DNA of 64,000 nt, taken from assembly GCA_028357285.1 (NCBI GenBank), contig JAOMWM010000002.1, positions 1 to 64,000 of the forward strand, given 5' to 3'. The position numbers and the translations under genes were made by a program. Shown in pieces: positions 19,927 to 30,500 of this stretch; positions within the stretch are counted from its first letter, which is position 1, and each line of letters starts with the position of its first letter. The notes below the pieces were generated by a model. The model was given only the letters and a program-made list of their open reading frames with translations, was not told the origin of the DNA and did no database searches. The DNA is from Schleiferiaceae bacterium. GTDB lineage: Bacteria; Bacteroidota; Bacteroidia; Flavobacteriales; Schleiferiaceae.

Positions 19927-20863
19927 CCTTGTCTAAAGGTAATTTTCGTATCGGATTGGGCATCCACCAAGGTACTTTTCCGTGTTTACTTAAGGGACTC
20001 AATGCGCTCGTAGTGACAACAGCACGCTGCTTATCGTAAACGGGCCAAGGTGCAAAACCTAATGAAGGATGTGTAGCACCCCATAAACTAATAAGTGGTC
20101 GGTTGAAATTGGCTGCCGCATGCATAAATCCGGTATCTCCACTTATCACGAGAGCTGCATTTTCAATTACCTTGAACCCTTCAATGACCGTTGTAGTTCC
20201 ACAGTAATTCTTGGCGCCACTTCCTAAAGGCTGCTCTAGACTTTCGCCCATCCCCGCCTCTTCTGGACCGCCGATCAAAGCCAGCGGCATTTGAAATACC
20301 GATAAGCCGTCCATGATCTGACGCCAAGCTTGAAAATCTAAGCGTTTACCCTTATACGACCCACCTAATACAAGCGCGATGTACGGTTGCTCCGGCAATT
20401 CTATATGTACCTTTGGCATTCGCAGTTGGTAATCTACCGACTCAGGCCTGAATCCACCGCTGAAAAACGGTGCAGCAGCTGCAGCATACCTATGAACTAC
20501 TGGTGAGAGTGCCATCGAATTTTGCTTTGTTAGAAGAAGGAGAGCACGTCGTAGATACGGCTTTTTATAGGTACGTACTGGGAGCTTGAGTTGACCACAC
20601 CAGCGCTTTGATTTTGACGTGCCATGAAGATCCAGAACCTGATCAAACGTGAAGACTTGCGCTTTGATTCCAGCACGATCTTTTTCCCATGACAGCACAG
20701 CTTCCACCCCCGGAAGACAGCTCGCTACCGAACGGTAGGCATCTTTGCATAGAACGGTAACGCTATGACCTTCTTTTGCCAGTTGGGCAGTGATGGGCGC
20801 CACGAGGATGAGATCACCGATGGCAGATAATCGGACCACTAAAATGGAGGTAACCTTAGGCAT
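19880..20863 (-). CDS. Glycosyltransferase family 9 (heptosyltransferase-like)
   Basis: A 327-residue GT9 protein of the ADP-heptose:LPS heptosyltransferase type, probably adding a sugar to the lipopolysaccharide core at the inner face of the inner membrane. The N-terminus ILVVRLSAIGDLILVAPI is the acceptor-side signature; VLGGSYKGKR and VISGDTGFMHAAANFNRPLISLWGATHP-type residues (SGDTGFMHAAA and LWGATHP) form the donor-binding C-terminal half. It overlaps the DUF6427 stop by one base (TAATG on the minus strand) and is likely coupled to it. Confidence 0.88.
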   Translation of the reverse strand: MPKVTSILVVRLSAIGDLILVAPITAQLAKEGHSVTVLCKDAYRSVASCLPGVEAVLSWEKDRAGIKAQVFTFDQVLDLHGTSKSKRWCGQLKLPVRTYKKPYLRRALLLLTKQNSMALSPVVHRYAAAAAPFFSGGFRPESVDYQLRMPKVHIELPEQPYIALVLGGSYKGKRLDFQAWRQIMDGLSVFQMPLALIGGPEEAGMGESLEQPLGSGAKNYCGTTTVIEGFKVIENAALVISGDTGFMHAAANFNRPLISLWGATHPSLGFAPWPVYDKQRAVVTTSALSPLSKHGKVPWWMPNPIRKLPLDKVISAVGSILQDKTTL

Positions 20864-21732
20864 TACCAGGGTATCAAATTAAAATATGAACTGAGTATAA
20901 AGATAGTCAGCCCAACCACCAATAGATTGGCTAAACGCTCATTCTTTAAATAACGTAATCCATTGGTCAGGTGGTAACTCAAGCCTAAGAAGAATAAAAC
21001 CCCGCCAGCAACTGAACCAAAAACCGCTACAGCAGCACCCATTACAAGCCAAAATCCAGCTACCATGGCACGCGATTTATTCGTTTGATTAGCTTTTCTG
21101 TAGGATTGAAGCCATTCAAACAAGGCAAACACTGCCAAAAGCAACGGAAGAATCCACCACGAAATGGGCATGTTAGAACCAGTAAACGGGGTCAGCGTCC
21201 AAACCACTTTACCAATTCCGAACAACAACGTAATTGGAACAGCAAAGGCCAGTAACCATTGGAGAAGTGTTTTAAATTTTATTCCACCCGAAACCAACCA
21301 GGTAAAAATCACTGCCGGCGCGATAACACTGAACACTTCATCGGGAGACCAAAGCCCTGTAATTGCCGTGAGTGTGCCACTGTGCAGCACATATAAGGTC
21401 TTTGGTTTACGTCGATAAAGCTCAATAAGGTGCCAATTCAATTCTAAAACCAGCGTAAGAAACAGCAGATCAGTCAAATAGAGCTCCCCACTCCAGTACA
21501 CCGCTAGCAATAAGAAAATCAAATACCTAAAAAGTGTACCGCGCACCACCCAGCGATCGCGCATCACGGTCCAGGACAAAAACAACCAAGCTGCGCCCAA
21601 AACGGTGGCTAAAAGCAAGCGTTCCCACTGCAACGAAGCGTCTATTCCCGTCAATGCCAAGGCCATAAATGCCAGTGCAAATATTCGAATGCCAGAATAG
21701 GCATCAATCTTTCGGAAATAGCTAAGAAGCAT
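20863..21732 (-). CDS. DUF6427-like polytopic membrane protein
   Basis: A 289-residue protein made almost entirely of hydrophobic segments (about eight to ten predicted by eye), starting MLLSYFRKIDAYSGIRI. It resembles the Bacteroidota-only family DUF6427, of unknown function; the assignment is from memory of the N-terminal pattern and context. It is coupled to the glycosyltransferase downstream, which may suggest a role in envelope glycan assembly, and diverges from a tiny membrane protein gene 41 bp away. Confidence 0.6.
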   Translation of the reverse strand: MLLSYFRKIDAYSGIRIFALAFMALALTGIDASLQWERLLLATVLGAAWLFLSWTVMRDRWVVRGTLFRYLIFLLLAVYWSGELYLTDLLFLTLVLELNWHLIELYRRKPKTLYVLHSGTLTAITGLWSPDEVFSVIAPAVIFTWLVSGGIKFKTLLQWLLAFAVPITLLFGIGKVVWTLTPFTGSNMPISWWILPLLLAVFALFEWLQSYRKANQTNKSRAMVAGFWLVMGAAVAVFGSVAGGVLFFLGLSYHLTNGLRYLKNERLANLLVVGLTIFILSSYFNLIPW

Positions 21733-21773
21733 CAGCTTTTTGTTTTATTTTAGCGGCATTAAACGCTCGCGCT

Positions 21774-21941
21774 ATGTTAAGAAATTTCTTTGAAGGCTTA
21801 GGTGATTTGTTCCAAGCAACTTTTAAAATCTTGCCTTTGGCAGGTGATAATGTAAACCGTCTGTTTATGACAATCATTGCGGGTGGATTAATATACTGGA
21901 TCATCCAAATGAGAAAGCATAAAGCCAACGGCGAAGCTTAA
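21774..21941 (+). CDS. 55-residue single-pass membrane protein (DUF6341-like)
   Basis: A short gene encoding MLRNFFEGLGDLFQATFKIL... with one transmembrane helix at about 31-46 (FMTIIAGGLIYWIIQM) and a basic, cytoplasmic-looking tail (RKHKANGEA). It fits the pattern of the small Bacteroidota family DUF6341 (amphipathic N-terminus, single TM ending IYW..Q), which I recall being found beside DUF6427 genes. It stands between the divergent DUF6427 gene and a strong terminator that begins about 20 nt after its stop, which supports its being expressed. Function unknown. Confidence 0.6.
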   Translation: MLRNFFEGLGDLFQATFKILPLAGDNVNRLFMTIIAGGLIYWIIQMRKHKANGEA

Positions 21942-21958
21942 TCACTAAGAAACGAATT

Positions 21959-21991
21959 AAAAAAAGCCCCGGCCAACGCCGGGGCTTTTTT
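21959..21991. terminator. Bidirectional Rho-independent terminator
   Basis: GCCCCGGC / GCCGGGGC with a CAAC loop, flanked by A7 and T6. It lies between the 55-residue membrane protein gene and the convergent purD and can serve both. Confidence 0.92.
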
Positions 21992-22041
21992 ATATACACT
22001 GCTTTCGCAGCCTGCGGCGCGAATGCATATTTAGTTAAAAC

Positions 22042-23313
22042 TTAAAGGTCGAAACCAATGTCTGTACGATAATTCATGCCTTCGTACGACACTTCTTTAA
22101 GGGCGGCATAACTTTTAGCTAATGCCTCGTCCTTATCTGCACCAAAGCTCGTAAAGGCCATTACGCGACCGCCTGAAGTCATGATCTCTTCACCTGATTT
22201 AGTACCAGCGTGATAGACCGTTGTACCTTCAAAGTCACGTAAACCGCGTATCGCTTTACCCTTTTCGTAAGATCCCGGATATCCACCACTAACCGCCATA
22301 ACCGTAGCTGCAGTCTGCGGATTCACCGCTACGTTTATTTCCTCTAGCGTTCCATCGTGCATGGCAACAAACAAATCAATGATGTCGGTTTCTAATCTAG
22401 GAATGACGACTTCAGTCTCCGGATCACCCATGCGCACATTGTATTCAATCACCTTAGGACCTTTCGTTGTATTGATCAAACCAAAGAAGACAAAACCCTG
22501 GTACGGCAGATTATCTTTCACTAAACCCTGAATGGTCGGCGCGATGATTTCACGAACCGTACGCTCGCGTAAAGCTTCATCGAAAAACGGCACAGGGCTT
22601 ACTGCACCCATTCCCCCGGTGTTTAACCCAGTATCGCCCTCGCCGATGCGCTTGTAATCTTTCGCTTCCGGTAATAAGGCATATCCGCCCTTTCCATCGG
22701 ATAAGGCAAAAATGCTGAATTCGATTCCTGCTAGGAACTCTTCAATTACAACCCGTGAAGAAGCATCGCCAAATTTAGCATCAACGAGCATATTCCTTAA
22801 CTCTTCCTTCGCTTCATCTATATCTTCAATAATAAGCACTCCCTTTCCCGCCGCAAGGCCGTCCGCTTTTAATACGTAAGGTGCCTCTAGAGTCTCTAGA
22901 AAAGCCTGGCCTTCAACGAGCGTGTCTTTCGTGAATGTTTGGTATGCTGCCGTAGGAATATGATGACGCATCATGAATTCTTTCGCGAAGTCTTTTGAGC
23001 CTTCGAGCTCAGCAGCAGCCTGACGCGGTCCTACAACTACAAGATTTTCAAGCTCTGGAAACGATTTCAAGCCATCGTGCACACCAGCAACGAGCGGTGC
23101 CTCTGGACCGATTACCACAATATCTATAGCATGAGCTTTCACAAAAGCGGCCACCTCAGCAGCACTTTCAATGTCCAGCGAGACATTCTCTCCGAGTGCA
23201 GCCGTACCGCCATTGCCTGGTGCAATAAACAGTTTTTCGCACTTCGTGCTTTGAACGATTTTATGGGATAATGCGTGTTCGCGGCCGCCTGAGCCTAATA
23301 CCAATACATTCAT
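22042..23313 (-). CDS. purD: Phosphoribosylamine-glycine ligase
   Basis: The second enzyme of purine synthesis, joining 5-phosphoribosylamine and glycine with ATP. At 423 residues it has the standard length and order: N-terminal NVLVLGSGGREHAL, ATP-grasp domain with LKADGLAAGKGVLII and VVIEEFLAGIEFSIFA, then NTGGMGAVSPVP and EYNVRMGDPETE near the metal and substrate site. A TATTTTTG -7 box lies 19 nt upstream, so it is probably transcribed separately from the polyprenyl synthase gene 62 bp before it. Confidence 0.96.
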   Translation of the reverse strand: MNVLVLGSGGREHALSHKIVQSTKCEKLFIAPGNGGTAALGENVSLDIESAAEVAAFVKAHAIDIVVIGPEAPLVAGVHDGLKSFPELENLVVVGPRQAAAELEGSKDFAKEFMMRHHIPTAAYQTFTKDTLVEGQAFLETLEAPYVLKADGLAAGKGVLIIEDIDEAKEELRNMLVDAKFGDASSRVVIEEFLAGIEFSIFALSDGKGGYALLPEAKDYKRIGEGDTGLNTGGMGAVSPVPFFDEALRERTVREIIAPTIQGLVKDNLPYQGFVFFGLINTTKGPKVIEYNVRMGDPETEVVIPRLETDIIDLFVAMHDGTLEEINVAVNPQTAATVMAVSGGYPGSYEKGKAIRGLRDFEGTTVYHAGTKSGEEIMTSGGRVMAFTSFGADKDEALAKSYAALKEVSYEGMNYRTDIGFDL

Positions 23314-23332
23314 GATGGGTGAGATTAGACGG

Positions 23333-23340
23333 CAAAAATA
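23333..23340 (-). promoter_or_regulatory. -7 box (TATTTTTG) of purD
   Basis: The minus-strand TATTTTTG matches TAnnTTTG 19 nt before the purD ATG, in the 62-bp gap after the polyprenyl synthase gene. Confidence 0.5.
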
Positions 23341-23375
23341 ACCCGAAATAGTGGGTTGGGAAAGGTGTTCGTTAA

Positions 23376-24338
23376 TTAAGACTCACGCGAATAAAGCCAC
23401 GCCGCAAACTCCTTTAAAGGAGCCAATTTTTCGGCTGGAACTTCGACTGAATCCAACGCCTCCAGACTTAATTGGTAGTAGTGATCAATTTGCTCTTTCG
23501 CAAAGGCATCCACTCCCAGGATTTTATACAATTCCTGAAAACTGTGTACCTTTTCTTCGTTAGGCTCCATCGCTGCATACGCGCCGAAGTCAATATTTTG
23601 AACCGCTGCACGACGCTTCGCTTCAATCCATAGTAAGGTTTTCTTATTGCTAAGAATATCTCCGCCCACCTGCTTCCCAAACTTCTCAGGATCGCCATAG
23701 ACATCGAGGTAATCGTCTTTGATTTGGAATGAAGTGCCTAATAAGAGGGCGAACTGGTACAAGGCGTCTGCATCTTTTTTTGATCCGCCACCGACTAGGG
23801 CACCGACCTTCATAGCACAACCGAGCAAGACGGAAGTTTTGAATTGGATCATCTGGATGTAGGTTGCCGCAGCCACTTCATCCATAGATTCAAAGTCCAT
23901 ATCCATTTGTTGTCCTTCACAAACCTCTAGTGCGGTCTGTGAGAATGTTTGGAGCACCTCAGGTAATACCGCTGGCGCGCATTGCGCGAGGTATTGATAG
24001 GCTTTGACCAACATGCCATCACCAGAGAGTATACCTACATTATCGTTCCATTTTTTGTGAACGGTAGTTTTACCGCGGCGCAAAGGCGCCGCATCCATAA
24101 TATCATCATGAATGAGCGAGAAATTGTGGAAGAGTTCTATCGCTATGGCTTGAGGCATGGCTCTCGATGGATCGCCGTAGATACCAGCACCCATTAAACT
24201 TAAAATGGGTCGTAGACGCTTCCCACCCAGTTGCATGATGTAATGCATGGGATCGTACAACTTTGATGGCGCTGTGCCTAAGTTTAATTGGTCTACTTCA
24301 GCTTGAAAAAGGTCTTGTAAGGCGGTAAGGTGTTTCAT
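23376..24338 (-). CDS. Polyprenyl (geranylgeranyl/farnesyl-type) diphosphate synthase
   Basis: A 320-residue trans-isoprenyl diphosphate synthase, condensing isopentenyl diphosphate with an allylic diphosphate. The first Asp-rich motif is DDIMD (residues 78-82) with LRRGKTTVHKKW after it; the second is DDYLDVYGDPEKFGKQVGGD. The aromatic and small residues before the first motif (NFSLIHDDIMD) do not let me fix product length; C15-C20 is likely. It starts 1 bp after the rfbA stop, in the secA-led run. The window also has HMG-CoA synthase, suggesting mevalonate-derived precursors. Confidence 0.88.
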   Translation of the reverse strand: MKHLTALQDLFQAEVDQLNLGTAPSKLYDPMHYIMQLGGKRLRPILSLMGAGIYGDPSRAMPQAIAIELFHNFSLIHDDIMDAAPLRRGKTTVHKKWNDNVGILSGDGMLVKAYQYLAQCAPAVLPEVLQTFSQTALEVCEGQQMDMDFESMDEVAAATYIQMIQFKTSVLLGCAMKVGALVGGGSKKDADALYQFALLLGTSFQIKDDYLDVYGDPEKFGKQVGGDILSNKKTLLWIEAKRRAAVQNIDFGAYAAMEPNEEKVHSFQELYKILGVDAFAKEQIDHYYQLSLEALDSVEVPAEKLAPLKEFAAWLYSRES

Positions 24339-24339
24339 G

Positions 24340-25200
24340 TTATTTGAGCAATTTCAGTAAGTACTTTCCGTACCCACTTTTAACGAGCGGTTGTGCCAAT
24401 TGTTCAAGCTGCGCCGCATCAATAAACCCTTGCTCGTAGGCGATTTCTTCTATACATCCTACCTTCAAACCCTGGCGCTCTTCGATCACTTCCACAAACT
24501 GTCCAGCCTGTTGAAGACTAGCAAAAGTTCCGGTATCTAACCACGCCGTTCCACGGTCCAGCACCCCCACTTCCAGTTCACCCCATTCTAGGTAACGCTT
24601 GTTCACATCTGTAATTTCCAATTCGCCGCGCGGGCTTGGCTTCAAATTCTTAGCAATCTCTACCACTCTATTGTCGTAGAAATACAAACCAGGAACTGCA
24701 TAATCACTTTTTGGTTGCTCCGGTTTTTCTTCAATGGAAAGGGCTTTCATATTCCCATCAAATTCCACTACACCGTAACGCTCAGGATCGCTTACGCGGT
24801 AAGCGAATACCATACCTCCGGAAGGATCTTTACTTTGTTGCAAGACCTGCGCCATGGAAGAACCGTAAAAAATGTTATCGCCTAGAATAAGTGCAACACT
24901 ATCGTCTCCGATAAACTTTTCACCCAAGATGAATGCTTGGGCAAGGCCTTCTGGTCGCTCTTGAACGGTGTATTCAAACACGCAACCTAAACTGGATCCG
25001 TCACCCAAAAGCTTCTTAAACAACGGCGCATCATGCGGCGTAGTAATGATCAGAATCTCCCGAATGCCCGCCTGCATCAACGTACTGAGCGGGTAATAAA
25101 TCATAGGCTTGTCGTAGACCGGCATCAACTGTTTGCTCACCGCAAGGGTCAGTGGATGGAGTCGTGTACCGGAGCCTCCGGCGAGTAGTATTCCTTTCAT
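24340..25200 (-). CDS. rfbA: Glucose-1-phosphate thymidylyltransferase
   Basis: Makes dTDP-glucose from dTTP and glucose-1-phosphate, the first step to dTDP-rhamnose. The 286-residue protein opens [16 protein letters not shown] with the nucleotide-binding loop and catalytic Arg, then [27 protein letters not shown] and the late [10 protein letters not shown]; all typical of RmlA. The other rhamnose genes (rfbBCD) are not in this window. It sits between the RND transporter (5 bp gap) and the polyprenyl synthase (1 bp gap) on the minus strand. Confidence 0.94.
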   Translation of the reverse strand: MKGILLAGGSGTRLHPLTLAVSKQLMPVYDKPMIYYPLSTLMQAGIREILIITTPHDAPLFKKLLGDGSSLGCVFEYTVQERPEGLAQAFILGEKFIGDDSVALILGDNIFYGSSMAQVLQQSKDPSGGMVFAYRVSDPERYGVVEFDGNMKALSIEEKPEQPKSDYAVPGLYFYDNRVVEIAKNLKPSPRGELEITDVNKRYLEWGELEVGVLDRGTAWLDTGTFASLQQAGQFVEVIEERQGLKVGCIEEIAYEQGFIDAAQLEQLAQPLVKSGYGKYLLKLLK

Positions 25201-25205
25201 AGTGC

Positions 25206-27572
25206 TTATTCTTCGTCTTCGGTTCCTACCTCAGAATCATAAATATCGAGAATGTTTTCGCTTAAATCTTTCTTCGTGACCCATTTTTCCATGGACATTA
25301 AGAACGAAGGAAGGACTAATAGATTACTCAGCATGGCAACAAACAGGGTAATGGCAGTCAATAGCCCTAAACTTTGGTTGCCCGCAAAACTTGAAGTCAT
25401 AAAGACAGAGAAACCGCAAAACAAAACCACTGAAGTGTAGAACATGCTGAGGCCCGTCTCAAGAATGGAGCTCTTTACCGCCCATTTGATATTCCAACCG
25501 TTTGCTTTCAACTCCTGTCTATATTTCGCAAGAAAATGCAAGCTGTCGTCCACAGAAATACCAAAGGCAATACTGAATACTAGTATGGTTGAAGGCTTCA
25601 ATGGAATCCCAGCGTACCCCATAATCCCTGCTGTGATGAGCATGGGTATCAGGTTGGGAATGAGTGAAATCAAAACCATGCGTGCGCTCATGAACAACAA
25701 TGCCATAATTATAGATATGGCAATGATTGCAAGCAATAAGGAGAGTATTAAATTGTTAATGAGATAGCTCGTGGAACGAATGAATTTAATCGAGGCTCCT
25801 GTGATACTGACTTGATAATTATCGCCCGGAAATATTTGAGCTACGAGTCGCTTCACTTTATCCGTCAAGACACGCATTTCTGGTGTAGTAAGGTCCGCCA
25901 TTTGCACGGAGATGCGCGCTTTACGGCCGTCAGCGGTCGCCATAGAATTTGCCAATCCCGATTCGTCCTTCATGCCACGTGGCAAATACGTAAGCAACCA
26001 CTGCTGCTCTGAGCGTGATGGCAGTTCGTACAGATCCGGATTACCAAACATGACACCCTGCTTTGCAAATTTCACGAAGTCAACAATACTACCAGATCGA
26101 CTCAACTCTGGCATGGCATTTAAACTGTCTTGCAACTGTTCAATGCGACGGAGCGTACTTAGTCGTTCTACCCCACCCTCGCGTTTGGTATCTATAATAA
26201 TGTCCAGTGGCACGACTCCTCCTACAGCGTGCTCGAAATATTTGACATCCTTGTAAATTTGCTTGTTTTTATTAAAATCTGCGGTGAGGTTACCGGCCGT
26301 TTGAATCAGCGTAACGCCATAAATGGCTGCAATTACTGCAACCCCCGTAATCCCATAAACCCATTTACGCTTGTTTTCAACTGCATCGTCAAGAAAGTCC
26401 AAAAACGAAATAAGCCAAGCAACATCAAAATGATTCAGGTGGCGTTCTTTCGGAGGACTTACATAACTGTAAATGATGGGGACAAGAACCAGCGATAAAA
26501 TAAAAACGGCGAGAATACTGAGCGAACTGACTACGCCAAACTGGACTAAGTTTTCACTACTGGTAAGAATGAATGCGGCAAAACCTAATGCTGTCGTTGT
26601 ATTTGTAATTAACGCGATATATCCCACCTTGCTTACTACACGTTGAATAGCCTTGATTTGTTGGCCATGCTTTTTGTATTCCTGATGGTATTTATTGATG
26701 AGGTAAATACAATTTGGAACGCCGATAACGATAATCAACGGTGCAATCAAAGAAGAGAGTAGCGTCAATCCGTAACCGAAAAGTCCCATAATTCCGTAAG
26801 CCCAGATAGCGCCTAATGCCACAATCATGATAGAAATGGCTGTCGCCCGGAAGCTTTTTAAGAAAAGGTAGAAAATAATAACAGTTACCAGCAATGTTAG
26901 TCCCACAGTGCGGTAGATTTCCTTTTCTAAAGCATTAGAATTTGCGATTCGAATCCATGGCAATCCAGACATGTGAAGGTCCCTTCCTGAATTTGCCTCC
27001 CATGCTAGAATGATGGCTTTTGCATTTTCAATTACAGGTACAATTTCTTTATTGTACAATCGATTTTCATCGATGCGCAAAACGGCCATGTACGTATCTC
27101 CTTGATATAAAATCCCCTTGTAGAATGGCCAACTTTTCACGCGAGCTTCTAGCGCAATTTCTTCTTCGCCGTTTTCAGGTAAAAATTGAAACAACGTATC
27201 TGGAGCCAATTTTTCGGTGACGCTGTCAACGTATAATCCATACGCTTCAGTCAAACTTTGTACATGCTCTACGCCATCTACTGCTTTTAAATCTGACATT
27301 AATTCGAGCCATTGCTCGAGATGCTCGCGCTGAAAGAAATCCGCATCTTCCATAGCAATAACGACGGTGTTCGATACTTGTCCGAATTCCTCTACTAATT
27401 GGTCATATTCTATGGAGACTGAGTCTGTATCCGGCATCAATTTCGCGAATTCATAGGTCATCGCGACAGAAGTACCCTGGTATGCCATAAAAGCAGTAGC
27501 CAAAGCCACGGTAACTAACCATGCCAACCTGTTGCGAAGAAGAATACGCGTCAGTACCGTCCAGAACATCAA
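25206..27572 (-). CDS. RND/MMPL-family transporter (HAE3 type)
   Basis: A 788-residue inner membrane RND-superfamily exporter of the MMPL/HAE3 type. Two repeated halves are visible, each with one leading TM, a large periplasmic loop, and a five-helix bundle; the proton-relay-like [14 protein letters not shown] in the second half is a classical signature, and the first half has the matching [15 protein letters not shown]. The substrate is probably a lipid or hopanoid-like hydrophobe, which is family-level inference. It begins 1 bp after secA and precedes rfbA; the acidic C-terminal tail ([10 protein letters not shown]) is cytoplasmic. Confidence 0.85.
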   Translation of the reverse strand: MMFWTVLTRILLRNRLAWLVTVALATAFMAYQGTSVAMTYEFAKLMPDTDSVSIEYDQLVEEFGQVSNTVVIAMEDADFFQREHLEQWLELMSDLKAVDGVEHVQSLTEAYGLYVDSVTEKLAPDTLFQFLPENGEEEIALEARVKSWPFYKGILYQGDTYMAVLRIDENRLYNKEIVPVIENAKAIILAWEANSGRDLHMSGLPWIRIANSNALEKEIYRTVGLTLLVTVIIFYLFLKSFRATAISIMIVALGAIWAYGIMGLFGYGLTLLSSLIAPLIIVIGVPNCIYLINKYHQEYKKHGQQIKAIQRVVSKVGYIALITNTTTALGFAAFILTSSENLVQFGVVSSLSILAVFILSLVLVPIIYSYVSPPKERHLNHFDVAWLISFLDFLDDAVENKRKWVYGITGVAVIAAIYGVTLIQTAGNLTADFNKNKQIYKDVKYFEHAVGGVVPLDIIIDTKREGGVERLSTLRRIEQLQDSLNAMPELSRSGSIVDFVKFAKQGVMFGNPDLYELPSRSEQQWLLTYLPRGMKDESGLANSMATADGRKARISVQMADLTTPEMRVLTDKVKRLVAQIFPGDNYQVSITGASIKFIRSTSYLINNLILSLLLAIIAISIIMALLFMSARMVLISLIPNLIPMLITAGIMGYAGIPLKPSTILVFSIAFGISVDDSLHFLAKYRQELKANGWNIKWAVKSSILETGLSMFYTSVVLFCGFSVFMTSSFAGNQSLGLLTAITLFVAMLSNLLVLPSFLMSMEKWVTKKDLSENILDIYDSEVGTEDEE

Positions 27573-27573
27573 A

Positions 27574-30500
27574 TTACTCTTTTATAACCCAGCCCTGTTG
27601 TAGCAGCGGTTCGGCCTTTTTGTATTTCACATTGCGCTCTTCACCCGATTGCATATTCACAATGGTCACTGCATCGTTTCGTCCGTAGGTTTTACCCGTG
27701 TTCACTACCGGTGATGGCTTTGGACGCGGCTGTTGTGGCGCCCTGCCTGACGGGGTTGAAGATCCATCGGCCCCAGGGTGACTCTCTTGAAGCTTTGGTT
27801 GTTTGGGTTGTGAAGCCGGAGCTTGACGCACACTGCTAGGGTCATTAGCCGGAAGATCGCCTCGGAATAAGAAGCTTACGATTTCCTGATTCACACGAGA
27901 AACAAGCGACTTAAACAATTCGAAAGATTCAAATTTGTAAATCAATAATGGATCTTTCTGCTCATACACAGCGCCTTGTACACTTTGACGTAAATCATCC
28001 ATGGCACGTAAATGCTCCTTCCATTGGTCATCAATAATGGCAATAGAAATGCCTTTCTCAATATCCGATATGAGCGATTGACCAGAAGAATTCATCACCT
28101 CGTCAAGTACCGAGGTCACCTGCAAAGCTTTGTTCCCGTCCGTAATAGGTACGAGAATTTTGTCAAAATTATTCTTAGGGTCTTCTACGACCTGCTTAAA
28201 TACTGGTAATGCAGCCGTAGCTATTCGATTCCCTTTTTCGCGATAGAAGGTAGTTGCTTGACTGAACAATTCATTTGCTAAATCATCAATAGCGCCTGTA
28301 TTGAATGCCTCAGTATCTAGATTAGGTTCAAAAGCAAAAGTTCTAAAGAAGTCTAATTTAAACCCTTCAAAATCTTTTGCCGGCTGGTACCCTTCTACTA
28401 GATCCGCCAAAGTATCGTACATCATATTGGCGATATCCACCTTGATACGCTGACCGCTCAAAGCATTCGCACGACGTTTGTAAATAACAGTACGCTGACT
28501 GTTCATTACATCATCATATTCTAGTAAGCGTTTACGTGTTCCGAAGTTGTTCTCTTCGACTTTCTTCTGTGCACGTTCTATGGATTTACTGACCATACTG
28601 TGCTGGATCACTTCTCCTTCCTCAAGGCCTAAACGATCCATGAGACCCGCAATACGCTCAGAGTTAAATAAGCGCATGAGTTTGTCTTCAAGCGAGACGA
28701 AGAATTGAGAAGAACCCACATCACCTTGACGTCCGGCACGTCCGCGTAACTGGCGGTCTACACGACGGCTGTCGTGACGTTCGGTACCAATAATCGCTAG
28801 ACCACCTGCTGCCTTTGCTTCATCACTTAGTTTGATATCCGTACCACGACCTGCCATGTTCGTTGCAATGGTTACCATGCCAGGCTTCCCTGCTTCAGCT
28901 ACCACCTCCGCTTCTTTCTGGTGCATCTTAGCGTTTAAGACTTGATGCGGTACTTTACGAATCTTCAGTGCACGACTCAAGAGTTCGGAAATTTCTACGG
29001 ATGTAGTACCTACCAAAATAGGACGTCCGGCATCGCGCAGCGATGCAATCTCCTCAATTACCGCATTGTATTTCTCGCGATTGGTTTTAAAAACCATATC
29101 GTCACGATCATCACGGGCAATAGGACGATTCGTTGGAATCACCACTACTTCTAGTTCATAGATCTCCCAGAATTCGCCGGCTTCCGTCTCCGCCGTACCC
29201 GTCATCCCGGCAAGCTTATGGTACATTCGGAAGTAGTTCTGTAATGTTATGGTCGCATAGGTCTGTGTTGCGGCCTCGATTTTTACATTTTCTTTTGCTT
29301 CAATAGCCTGATGGAGACCGTCAGAATAACGACGACCTTCCATGATACGTCCCGTCTGTTCATCGACAATTTTCACCTTGTTGTCCATGATCACGTACTC
29401 CGTATCCTTTTCAAATAAAGCGTAGGCTTTGAGTAGCTGGTTTACCGTATGAATACGCTCAGATTTCACTCCATAATCGCGCATGATCACATCTTTTTTC
29501 GCCGCCTTTTCCTCTGCGCTCAGTCCTGCATCTTCCAAGGCACTGAGCTCAGCAGTAATATCGGGCATAACGAAAAAGTCTTTTGCAGTATTTTTCGAGA
29601 TGAGATCGACGCCTTTACCACTCAGATCAATTTGATTGTTTTTCTCCTCAATGGTGAAATACATTTCCTCATCAATGAGTTTCATTTTCTTGCCTTGCTC
29701 TTGCATGTAATTAGCCTCCGTCTTTTGGAGCAGCGACTTCATACCGTCTTGGGACAAGAATTTAATCAACGGCTTCGATTTTGGGAGACCGCGGTAAGCC
29801 CGCAATAATTTCACGCCACCCTCTTCGGTATCGCCTTCACTGATCATTTTTTTTGCTTCGGTCAATTCTTTCTGAACCAATGCCTTTTGAGCCGTCATCA
29901 GTGCATCAACATACGATTTCAACTCATTGAACTGATGCTGATCGCCCTTGGGTGTTGGGCCGGAAATAATAAGCGGTGTTCGTGCATCGTCAATCAAGAC
30001 ACTATCCACCTCATCTACAATCGCAAAGTGGTGGCCGCGCGTCTGAACGCGATCTTCTTGACGGCGCGCCATGTTATCGCGCAAATAGTCGAAACCAAAC
30101 TCATTATTTGTACCGTAAGTGATATCGCTGTAATACGCTGCACGACGCTCTTCAGAATTCGAAGGGTGTTTGTCAATACAATCGATGGTCAACCCGTGGA
30201 AATTAAATACCGGAGCCATCCATTCGCTATCGCGTTTCGCTAGGTAGTCGTTTACCGTAACCACGTGTACCCCACGCTGCGGAAGTGCGTTCAAATAAAC
30301 GGGTAAGGTGGCAACTAAAGTTTTTCCTTCACCAGTAGCCATCTCCGCAATCTTTCCTTGATGTAAGACCGTTCCACCAATCAACTGGACATCATAGTGT
30401 ACCATGTTCCAGGTAATATCTCCACCTGCAGCCTTCCACGAATTTGAATAAATTACTTCATCCCCTTCTAGGGTAATATGAGCGTGTGTTTTTGCCAATT

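Noticed and set aside
29449-30243. Two plus-strand open frames of about 118 residues inside secA
   Set aside because: They lie wholly antisense to highly conserved SecA coding sequence, have no homology that I can see, and arise from the codon pattern of the real gene.
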